Shown piece by piece: positions 1-5,994 of a stretch of 6,502 bases of DNA. Numbering within the stretch: position 1 is the first letter of the stretch; every line of letters begins with the position of its first letter. A program made the translations under genes and the position numbers. This DNA is from an uncultured Muribaculaceae bacterium. GTDB lineage: Bacteria; Bacteroidota; Bacteroidia; Bacteroidales; Muribaculaceae. The notes below the pieces were generated by a model. The model did not search any database, was not told the origin of the DNA, and saw only the letters and a program-made list of their open reading frames with translations. The stretch is taken from the NCBI GenBank assembly GCA_947177435.1, contig CAMWUM010000109.1:1-6502 (forward strand). The letters are read 5' to 3'.

Positions 1-1461
1 GTCCATCAGGGCCTGGCGGGAGAGGGAGACGGGTGCGACCATGAACTCGGGGATGTTGTAGTATTTGTAGAGGAGGGGGTTGTGGGCGGGGGCGCGCTGG
101 GGGAGGATGAAGGGCTTAGTGCAGTGTCCGTCGGGGCCGAAGTGGGTAAGGTAAAGGCGGGTGTATGATCCGTCGTCGCGGCGGGTACTGAAGATTACCC
201 ATCGGCCGTTGCTGCTGAACGAATGATAACTGTCGACATCTTTGCTGTTGATTTCCTTCATCGGGCGGATGCCGCCGGTGGCGAGGTCCATCAGAAAGAG
301 GTCGGCGTCCTTGTGCCAGATGTGGAATGTGCCGTAGGGGGCGAGGGTAAACATCAGGTATTTGCCGTCGGGCGAGACGCGGGGGAATGTGGCCGAGGCG
401 CCATGACTTGATGCCATAAACACGGTGTCGGTGGGCCCGAACTGGCGCGTTTCGGGGTCGAACGACTTCTTATATATATTATATTTGTAGTCGCGGTAGT
501 GGGTGGCCTTGTATTCGGTGACGGCGGAGTCGCTGGCGAGGTAAGGAATGGCGGCGGACACATAATAGAGCGTGCGGCCGTCGGGGCTCCAATAAGGGAA
601 CGACTCAAGTTCGGTGGGGCTGTTTTCGATTATCTGCACCTTATTATTCTCCACGTCGTAGAGGATGATGTCGGACTGTCCGTCCTGCACCTCGACCTTA
701 TTCGGATGATTTTCGTGGAAATTCTGGGTGGTAGTGTTGTTGGAATATGCGATGAGTGGGAGCGTGGGATGCCACGAGGGGTAAACTCCGGCGCTGATGG
801 TCTGGGGCGTTTTCAGGTCTACTTTCACAGCCTTGCCATCGCGGACGATGACGGTGCCGCCATGGTTGATGCGCACGTGCATCTGCATATTGCCCTGGCG
901 GTTGTAATCCTGATATGAATGGCAATTGATGCACTGGCCGTTTTCATCCTCGGAGGTGAGGCAGTTGTTGAACACCTCCTCCTCGTCGAAGCTGCGCAGG
1001 TCGCGCTGGCAAATGCGCATCTCCTCGAACCCGATGTACGACGGCTCGATCTGCCTGTAAGAAATGTACGGGTCGATTTCCTCGGCCACGGCAAGGCGCA
1101 TGGCGGGATGGCGCAGCCACTGGCCATCGGCCTTAGCGTAGACGTCTATGAGGAGGGTGTCGCCGACGCACTGCTCCAGCAGGCCGTGCCACTTGTCGAC
1201 GTCGAACTGAGCGACAGGGCCCTTCACCACCAGGCCGTCCTGGCCCTTGGGGTGAGCATGCACCACGTAATCGTCAGCCTCAGATAGGATTTTGAAGTTG
1301 AGCGGAGCGATGTTGGAGGGAATGGTGATGTCGGCGTAGTCGGGGTAGATGCTGACGGTGTCGGACACCGCCTTGAAATCAGACGGCACCGATGGCGAGC
1401 ACATGGAGAGAAACAGTGCCAGCGAGGGGAGGAGAAGAGAGAATATATGACGTAAGCGCAT
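1..1461 (-). CDS. TolB/PD40-like beta-propeller envelope protein with a c-type haem motif (3' end beyond window)
   Basis: The reading frame is open from an ATG at 1461 to the left edge: 487 codons, no stop, so the C-terminus is missing. Residues 1-20 form a short basic start and a hydrophobic stretch (RLRH then FSLLLPSLALFLSM) leading to Cys21, so this is an exported protein and possibly a lipoprotein; the -1 residue Met is unusual for a lipobox. A first domain (about 30-220) contains C-I-N-C-H at residues 177-181, the CxxCH motif for covalent haem c. From about 225 come propeller-type strands with the PD40 signature: YPSWHP (about 228-232), SFPYWSPDGRTLYY (about 287-300), FPRVSPDGKYLMF (about 358-370) and FSSNGRWVIF (about 415-424). 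TolB-like propellers of this kind usually bind proteins or ligands in the periplasm. The gene starts 4 bp after the upstream membrane-protein gene, so the two form an operon. Similar Bacteroidetes proteins are often labelled TolB-like or cytochrome c biosynthesis protein; the true function is unknown to me. Confidence 0.85.
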   Translation of the reverse strand, partial: MRLRHIFSLLLPSLALFLSMCSPSVPSDFKAVSDTVSIYPDYADITIPSNIAPLNFKILSEADDYVVHAHPKGQDGLVVKGPVAQFDVDKWHGLLEQCVGDTLLIDVYAKADGQWLRHPAMRLAVAEEIDPYISYRQIEPSYIGFEEMRICQRDLRSFDEEEVFNNCLTSEDENGQCINCHSYQDYNRQGNMQMHVRINHGGTVIVRDGKAVKVDLKTPQTISAGVYPSWHPTLPLIAYSNNTTTQNFHENHPNKVEVQDGQSDIILYDVENNKVQIIENSPTELESFPYWSPDGRTLYYVSAAIPYLASDSAVTEYKATHYRDYKYNIYKKSFDPETRQFGPTDTVFMASSHGASATFPRVSPDGKYLMFTLAPYGTFHIWHKDADLFLMDLATGGIRPMKEINSKDVDSYHSFSSNGRWVIFSTRRDDGSYTRLYLTHFGPDGHCTKPFILPQRAPAHNPLLYKYYNIPEFMVAPVSLSRQALMD

Positions 1462-1465
1462 AAGA

Positions 1466-3364
1466 TTAAACGGTTTTCATGTCATTGACAAAGAAGAAAT
1501 AGAACCAGTAAGTGTCACCAAACGACTGGCGGAACAGGTCAGCGTTCTGCCCCTGGCCATTTTGCACGGCGCGGGTGGCCTGCTCATTGAAGAAGTTGTA
1601 CCTCTTGGCCAGATCGGGATCGACGTGGAGGTCGGCCGGGAGCGAGCGGTGGTTGAGGTACGACCAAAGGAGTGCGGCCTCCTGGTAATGCCTGGGGAGG
1701 CGCCGGTCGCGCGGCCATCCGCCCATCAGGCGGACCATGAAGCCATCGAGTTGCTTCTGCATCAAGTTGCACATCAGCGAGAGGTCAAACATCTCGAATG
1801 TGCCGCTTGACATCGAACTGAGCACCGGCAGCAGGTACGACTCAATCTTGCCGCCGTCGCCGCCGATATAGTCGCGGAAGGCCATAAGCTTCTTGATCTG
1901 GGCCATCTCCTCGTCCTGCCCGATAAGCTCGGGCTGGTCGGCATAGGCGAGATATTTTTCGGCCCAAGCCTTGTGGTACTTGGTCTGCGCCAGCGTTTTA
2001 AGGTACTTACGGGCCAGATCGTACTCGCCCATCAGCAGGGCCGCCTTGGCCATCATCTTAAGATAAGCCACCTTGGAGCCATACTCCACGTGGTACTCCA
2101 TGGCCCAGCGGTAAGCGTTGAAGATGCGGCCGAAATGGTAACTCAGCATCATGCCGCCGGCGTCGCGCATCGAAGTGGAGCGTGGGCTGACGTAAGGCTC
2201 TGAGCCCGTGCGATATGTAAACATCTTATCGCCGGCGATGCCTTGGCGCATCAGCGCGATGTCGGTGAAGAGCACGTTGAGGCGCGTGGGCGTGAAGTCC
2301 TGGTTGGCATCGGCCACAGCCTGGGCGCGGGCCCAATCCCCATCCATCAGTGCCTGCGAGAGCGAGGCGGTCATGCGGAAGTTTTCATCGTCGTATTTGA
2401 AAATCGACACGGCCGACACCGCCGCGGCATAGACCGCGATGGCCCCCACGAGCCAAGTCCTACCGTTGGATTTCAACCATTTGCAGGCCGAAAGCACAAT
2501 CCCGACAGCCATTAGCCCGTAGGCCACGATGTAAGGCAGAATCAGTTTGAACTCGCCCTCCTCCAAAATAGGCAGGCCGGAGATGAACAGGCGACGGACA
2601 GGCACGATGGTGTGGGCATAACGATGCCACGCCAGCGGCCAAACGACAATGGCAGCAGCCGTCAGCAGCATGGCCCCCAACGACATCCAGCGCTTAGCGC
2701 CCTTCTGCTCAACCATATATGCCACTTCGAGGAGGACGCACAGCCCGGCGCCCATCAGGCCGTAGAAGCCAAAGAACGGATAGCCCGCGAAGACGAGCGC
2801 CAGCATCAGCGCCATGCGCAAGTAGACGCACCTTATATGCCTGCAAGCCAGTACGGAAGCGGTGGCCACAATGGCGCCGATGAGGTTGGCGTATGGCATT
2901 CCCGGGCCGCGGAGCGTGTAGACAAGGTAGCCCTGCGATACGAACGCCAGCAGCAGCATGGCCGACGGCACCACGGCAGCCGGAGCCCAACTGCGCGACA
3001 GACCTAATGCCTTATACACCAGCCAGACAAGCAACGTGGAGAGCGCCGCGTAGATGCCGGCGCCGAGCCACGGATGGAAGAAGAACTGCACCAGATAAGT
3101 GCCCGCCCACTCGAGCAGGCCGCCGGGCAGGAGCATGCACCGCTCAAAAAACATCGACGTGGGCAGGAACAGGCTCATCTGCTCCCACTGACGCAAATAG
3201 TCGGCATAGCCCACTGCCAGAAGCAGATAGGCAAACACGAAATAGGCCGCCCACAGGGCCGGGCCAATCCAGCCGGGCACGGGCTTAGCATTGGCAGGCT
3301 GGACGTGCGAACCAGCCGCACGTCCGGCCTGAGGCTTGTGGTGGCCGCCTTTGTTATTTTTCAT
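1466..3364 (-). CDS. Polytopic membrane protein with C-terminal helical-repeat domain (DUF6057-like)
   Basis: With the start chosen here the protein has 632 residues. A short, basic, probably cytoplasmic N-terminus (1-30) is followed by about nine or ten hydrophobic segments, roughly 36-54, 86-96 (weak), 101-119, 127-148, 158-175, 181-199, 200-217, 227-247, 271-293 and 303-322. The remaining 310 residues are soluble and mostly helical; the stretch around 440-490 (AKAALLMGEYDLARKYLKTLAQ and following) reads like a TPR hairpin. The organisation resembles the uncharacterised Bacteroidetes family DUF6057, recalled from general knowledge and not searched. An in-frame ATG at 3412 would add 16 residues (MANFALRTYHL...), but a consensus -7 box lies at 3400-3407 inside that extension, so a transcript from it would begin downstream of 3412; I therefore prefer 3364. 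The stop is 4 bp before the haem-motif propeller gene, implying co-transcription and probably a shared envelope role. No catalytic motif was recognised. Confidence 0.85.
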   Translation of the reverse strand: MKNNKGGHHKPQAGRAAGSHVQPANAKPVPGWIGPALWAAYFVFAYLLLAVGYADYLRQWEQMSLFLPTSMFFERCMLLPGGLLEWAGTYLVQFFFHPWLGAGIYAALSTLLVWLVYKALGLSRSWAPAAVVPSAMLLLAFVSQGYLVYTLRGPGMPYANLIGAIVATASVLACRHIRCVYLRMALMLALVFAGYPFFGFYGLMGAGLCVLLEVAYMVEQKGAKRWMSLGAMLLTAAAIVVWPLAWHRYAHTIVPVRRLFISGLPILEEGEFKLILPYIVAYGLMAVGIVLSACKWLKSNGRTWLVGAIAVYAAAVSAVSIFKYDDENFRMTASLSQALMDGDWARAQAVADANQDFTPTRLNVLFTDIALMRQGIAGDKMFTYRTGSEPYVSPRSTSMRDAGGMMLSYHFGRIFNAYRWAMEYHVEYGSKVAYLKMMAKAALLMGEYDLARKYLKTLAQTKYHKAWAEKYLAYADQPELIGQDEEMAQIKKLMAFRDYIGGDGGKIESYLLPVLSSMSSGTFEMFDLSLMCNLMQKQLDGFMVRLMGGWPRDRRLPRHYQEAALLWSYLNHRSLPADLHVDPDLAKRYNFFNEQATRAVQNGQGQNADLFRQSFGDTYWFYFFFVNDMKTV

Positions 3365-3399
3365 TGTAAGGAAAATCGTTAAATGATAAGTTCGTAACG

Positions 3400-3407
3400 C
3401 AAAATTA
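3400..3407 (-). promoter_or_regulatory. Bacteroidetes-type -7 box for the leftward operon
   Basis: Read on the minus strand this is TAATTTTG, an exact match to TAnnTTTG, the -7 element used by the Bacteroidetes primary sigma factor. The expected start of transcription is near 3393, giving a leader of about 28 nt to the ATG at 3364. The -33 element is weak: the nearest TTG lies about 22 nt upstream of the box, inside a T-rich stretch. A GGAGG lies three bases before the alternative ATG at 3412, but is probably coincidental because it falls upstream of the predicted transcript. Confidence 0.55.
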
Positions 3408-3458
3408 GCCATTTCCCTCCAAAAAACCGCAACAAACCGCGCTCAAAAAAGCAAAAAA

Positions 3459-3469
3459 CGCATAATGCG
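3459..3469. repeat. Short perfect dyad in the divergent promoter region
   Basis: CGCAT-A-ATGCG is an 11-bp perfect palindrome with one central base, lying between the two divergent -7 boxes. It is preceded on the plus strand by six A residues (3453-3458), so on the minus strand it reads as a small dyad followed by a T-run. The loop is too tight for a good terminator. An operator half-site arrangement is possible, but so is chance in an intergenic region of this size. Confidence 0.3.
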
Positions 3470-3476
3470 AAGAAGT

Positions 3477-3491
3477 GTGAAAAAATTTCAC
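3477..3491. promoter_or_regulatory. Candidate operator: GTGAAA-AAA-TTTCAC dyad abutting the -7 box
   Basis: A perfect 6-bp inverted repeat separated by three A residues ends exactly one base before the plus-strand -7 box of the phosphoesterase gene. It therefore occupies the promoter spacer, where a bound repressor would block RNA polymerase. The outer bases are loosely reminiscent of the TGTGA/TCACA half-sites of Crp/Fnr-family regulators, but the spacing does not fit the classical site, so no regulator is assigned. The A/T-rich core means chance is a real alternative. Confidence 0.4.
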
Positions 3492-3499
3492 TATATTTG
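3492..3499 (+). promoter_or_regulatory. Bacteroidetes-type -7 box for the phosphoesterase gene
   Basis: TATATTTG matches TAnnTTTG exactly. Transcription would begin near 3506, leaving a leader of about 31 nt before the ATG at 3538. I see no convincing TTTG -33 element 19-21 nt upstream; that position lies in or beside the dyads, which may indicate an activator-dependent or weak promoter. Confidence 0.6.
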
Positions 3500-3537
3500 C
3501 GCTATAATCTGCAGCCCACCTGCTAAAAAACTTATTT

Positions 3538-5841
3538 ATGAAAAAACTACTCCTAAGCATCGCGATTATCGCGGCGTCTATGTGCGCCACCGTCGCATCG
3601 CACGCCCAATCGGCCGAACAGCCCCTGCTCACTATCGGCTGCCTGTCGGACCTGCACAACGAATTTGGACTGATTAATTGCGACGTCGACAACGTGAGGT
3701 TGCGTGGCACAATCACCAACACGCTCAATGCCATGAAGGAGCAGGAGCACATCGACATGCTCATCCTCGGCGGCGACTACACGTCAGACTGCACCATCCC
3801 CGAGACCAACTGGGCCCGAGTCAAAGACCTCCTCCACGATGCCACGGTGGCCACCTTCTCCGTGGGCAGCGATTACTTCCCCGTGCTGTATTGCACCGGC
3901 AACCACGACTACGAGGTGGCAAACTTCGATGCCATCCCCAAGCCCTACAACGCCGCCCGCTACTACGATTTCGTAATGAAAAGCGACCTCGGCGAACTGG
4001 GCCCTGACGATTGCTTCTACGAGGATGCCGACAACGGCAACCTCGGTACGATGAGGGTGCTGGCGGCATACCATTATAGAATCAACGGCTTCGACTTCGT
4101 GGTGCTCAACTGCGGACGCCACTATTTCAAAAGCGCCTGGGACTACAACTATTCCGACGCTTCAGTCGAATGGGTGGCCGACAAGCTCGACGAACTCTAT
4201 GCCCGCGACCCAGACAAAACGGTATTCTTTGTCGCCCACCTGCCATTCCCCGACAGCAACAGCATCAGCAACTCCAACAAGGGCCAGTCCAACTCCGACC
4301 TGCTCAAAAAGACGCTCGCCCGACACCCCAACGTGGTGTTTCTCTATGGCCACGACCACGGCTCCGACAACGCCTTCATCCGCGCCAAGACATCGCAGCG
4401 CGTCACCCGCTACAATACTTACGGCTACATAATCAGCGCCTATGACGACACCCACATCGACGGCCTCACCCCCGGCGAGGACGAAGTAGAGACGCCCGAC
4501 ATCACCACCGGCAGCTTCTACATCATCAACAAGGCCGATGGCAAGTATCTCGGCTACGACGGCAACAATGCCGGCACAATCAGCGCCAAGAACCTCAGTG
4601 TCATCACTGAATACAATTCCACCGACGCGACATTCCGCTTCGAGATTGGCCTCAACGGCATGGGCCAGAAATACCTGCACATCGGCAGCAACGGCCGCTT
4701 CTCAATCGGCGATGCCAGCCCAATCTATGTCTACAAGGTGACGGCCAACGACGGCGAAAAGATTACGGCCGAAAAGGTCTCGACCTTCGGCCCCGACGGC
4801 GACTACCTGATAGTAGGCCGCTGGTCCGACGGCAACAGCTACGCCCTCACCAACACGCTTTACAATCCCGGCTCAGCCAACCAGCGCCTTGACTCTGACA
4901 AGTGCGCCCTGAGCGGAACCACGCTCACCGTGGGCGCAAGCGACAACGTACTGTGGCACTTCACCGCCAACGAACCCGCTCAACCCACCGAGCCCGGCAT
5001 CGACATCACCTCCGGCTCATACTGCATCCGCAGCGTCGCTGACAAGGGCTACCTCAACTTTGGCACATTCAACGTCCAGACAGAGACCGACCCCGTGGCC
5101 TGCAACATCACCGAGCAAGAGGTGGGCGTGTTCAACATCAGCCTGGGCCAGACCGACCGCTACCTGTTCTGCGGCACCAACGGGCGCTTCTCCGGCAACA
5201 CCACCGCCTTCCCCATCATCCTCTACGAAGTAGACGACAAGGCAGCCGATTCAATCACCTGCCACAAAGTCAACGCATTCCAGCTCGGCAAGCAGTACAT
5301 CGTCACCGGCCTGCGCAGCGGCAAGACCTACGCCCTCACCAACGAGCTTATCTCCGCCGGCACCTCAGGCCAGCGCCTGCTCTCGACCTTAGTGTCGCTC
5401 GACGGCAACCAGGCCAAAGTGCCCGCCGACGACGGCTTGCTGTGGGAGTTCACCGTGCTTCCCGAGGCCGCGCCCTCGTTCTTCTCGGCCTTCATGGGCT
5501 CGATGCGCGAGTACAACAACAGCATCGCGGGCGCTGTCTCCGTCAGCAACTCCCGCGTGGTGCAAGCCCTGATGATTTACGTCTACAGCGACCGCATCGT
5601 GCTGCAAATGAAGAACTATGGCGAAACCGGCACCCTCAACGGCATCGACATCGCCGACCAGCCCAAAGCCTATACCGTGTTCCGCCCTGTCAAGAAAGAC
5701 GACAGCGCCCCCTCAGGCATCTCCAGCCCCGACACTGACCGGGAACAGGGCCCCGAAGCCATCTACGACCTCCACGGCCGCCGCGTGCGGAAAACCAATA
5801 ATGGCATCTATATCGTCAACGGCGAGAAGATGGCCTACTGA
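3538..5841 (+). CDS. Secreted calcineurin-like metallophosphoesterase with tandem inserted modules and a C-terminal tail
   Basis: The 767-residue protein starts with a classical signal peptide (MKKLLLSIAIIAASM..., cleavage probably after the S-H-A at 21-23). The dinuclear-metal phosphoesterase motifs are complete and in order: D38-L-H40, G79-D80, G121-N122-H123-D124, H234 (VAHLP) and G271-H272-D273-H274. It should therefore be an active hydrolase of phosphomonoesters or phosphodiesters outside the cytoplasm; the substrate cannot be read from the sequence. After TSQRVTRYNTYGY (about 289-301) come two homologous modules, 321-476 and 489-639. Residues about 646-717 (FFSAFMGSMREYNNS, then VVQALMIYVYSDRIVLQMKNYGE) look like the closing part of the phosphoesterase domain as I remember it from simpler Bacteroidetes relatives, so the modules appear inserted within it. 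Residues about 742-767 (YDLHGRRVRK ... GIYIVNGEKM) form a Bacteroidales C-terminal tail related to type IX secretion sorting domains, suggesting export or surface display. The start lacks a Shine-Dalgarno sequence, as is usual in this phylum. It is monocistronic or nearly so, divergent from the left operon. Confidence 0.93.
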   Translation: MKKLLLSIAIIAASMCATVASHAQSAEQPLLTIGCLSDLHNEFGLINCDVDNVRLRGTITNTLNAMKEQEHIDMLILGGDYTSDCTIPETNWARVKDLLHDATVATFSVGSDYFPVLYCTGNHDYEVANFDAIPKPYNAARYYDFVMKSDLGELGPDDCFYEDADNGNLGTMRVLAAYHYRINGFDFVVLNCGRHYFKSAWDYNYSDASVEWVADKLDELYARDPDKTVFFVAHLPFPDSNSISNSNKGQSNSDLLKKTLARHPNVVFLYGHDHGSDNAFIRAKTSQRVTRYNTYGYIISAYDDTHIDGLTPGEDEVETPDITTGSFYIINKADGKYLGYDGNNAGTISAKNLSVITEYNSTDATFRFEIGLNGMGQKYLHIGSNGRFSIGDASPIYVYKVTANDGEKITAEKVSTFGPDGDYLIVGRWSDGNSYALTNTLYNPGSANQRLDSDKCALSGTTLTVGASDNVLWHFTANEPAQPTEPGIDITSGSYCIRSVADKGYLNFGTFNVQTETDPVACNITEQEVGVFNISLGQTDRYLFCGTNGRFSGNTTAFPIILYEVDDKAADSITCHKVNAFQLGKQYIVTGLRSGKTYALTNELISAGTSGQRLLSTLVSLDGNQAKVPADDGLLWEFTVLPEAAPSFFSAFMGSMREYNNSIAGAVSVSNSRVVQALMIYVYSDRIVLQMKNYGETGTLNGIDIADQPKAYTVFRPVKKDDSAPSGISSPDTDREQGPEAIYDLHGRRVRKTNNGIYIVNGEKMAY
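4498..4965 (+). repeat. Internal protein module, copy 1 (residues 321-476)
   Basis: This segment encodes the first of two homologous modules in the phosphoesterase. Landmarks shared with copy 2 are a start like ITTGSFYI, then a KYLGYDG-type strand, YLHIGSNGRFS (about 379-389), DYLIVGRWSDGNSYALTN (422-439), NQRL (about 453-456) and the ending VLWHFT (471-476). The strand-rich, ligand-binding look (repeated GxYxI and YL motifs with aromatic residues) is suggestive of a ricin/beta-trefoil-like or other carbohydrate-binding fold, but this is inference without a search. Confidence 0.75.
5002..5454 (+). repeat. Internal protein module, copy 2 (residues 489-639)
   Basis: This is the second copy of the module, starting ITSGSYCI, with YLFCGTNGRFS (542-552), QYIVTGLRSGKTYALTN (586-602), GQRL and the ending LLWEFT. 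NGRF, YALTN and the final W are each offset by 163 residues from copy 1, showing a clean duplication that has since diverged strongly in protein sequence. The first third is the least conserved. Copy 2 carries extra cysteines (496, 545) absent at the equivalent positions of copy 1. Confidence 0.75.
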
Positions 5842-5887
5842 ACTAAAAGCCCATTTTGCAAATATTAATTAAATAGACATAAAAAAC

Positions 5888-5906
5888 GCGCTCGGGCAAG
5901 GGGCGC
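5888..5906 (-). terminator. Hairpin with T-run on the minus strand (weak)
   Basis: GCGCTC (5888-5893) can pair with GGGCGC (5901-5906), with one G-U pair, around a 7-nt loop. On the minus strand the hairpin is followed by G and then six T residues (complement of 5881-5886), the form of an intrinsic terminator for leftward transcripts. No leftward gene is present here, so it could only stop antisense transcription, or it may be unrelated structure ahead of the pckA promoter. On the plus strand it lacks a T-run, and no plus-strand terminator is evident after 5841. Confidence 0.25.
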
Positions 5907-5923
5907 ATTACAAACAAATTTTG

Positions 5924-5931
5924 TAATTTTG
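5924..5931 (+). promoter_or_regulatory. Bacteroidetes-type -7 box for pckA
   Basis: TAATTTTG matches TAnnTTTG exactly and predicts a transcript start near 5938, with a leader of about 56 nt that is A-rich and lacks a Shine-Dalgarno sequence. A clear TTTG -33 element is not visible at the usual distance, where the hairpin at 5888-5906 lies instead. This box gives pckA its own promoter independent of the phosphoesterase gene. Confidence 0.6.
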
Positions 5932-5994
5932 CAGTTGGATTACAAGCTAAACCGACAACAAGCAAAAACACCATATTTAACATCGATTTTCATC

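Noticed and set aside
499..1287. Two plus-strand frames (499-918 and 919-1287) opposite the propeller gene
   Set aside because: They shadow a minus-strand gene with clear haem and PD40 motifs. Their apparent tandem arrangement is a by-product of codon bias, and neither product has recognisable features.
2612..3382. Overlapping plus-strand frames opposite the membrane-protein gene
   Set aside because: The products are rich in Arg, His, Gln and Pro with no domain character, and the opposite frame encodes a coherent multi-span membrane protein.
3476..3491. A classical Crp site (TGTGA-N6-TCACA) upstream of the phosphoesterase gene
   Set aside because: TGTGA and TCAC are present but separated by seven bases and the right half-site is incomplete, so the classical consensus is not met; only a generic dyad is claimed.
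3405..3764. A 119-codon minus-strand frame across the divergent promoter and the phosphoesterase 5' end
   Set aside because: It overlaps the signal peptide and first catalytic motif of the phosphoesterase gene on the other strand and covers both promoter boxes; it is an accidental frame through an A/T-rich spacer.
4162..4680. A 172-codon open frame on the minus strand inside the phosphoesterase gene
   Set aside because: It lies entirely opposite an intact metallophosphoesterase frame with all catalytic motifs. Its protein is repetitive in Val, Ala and Gly, the usual mirror of GC-rich coding sequence, and it has no promoter or recognisable motif.
5842..5994. A riboswitch or structured leader before pckA
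   Set aside because: The predicted leader is about 56 nt, A-rich and without strong pairing; it is too short and unstructured for a known riboswitch class.
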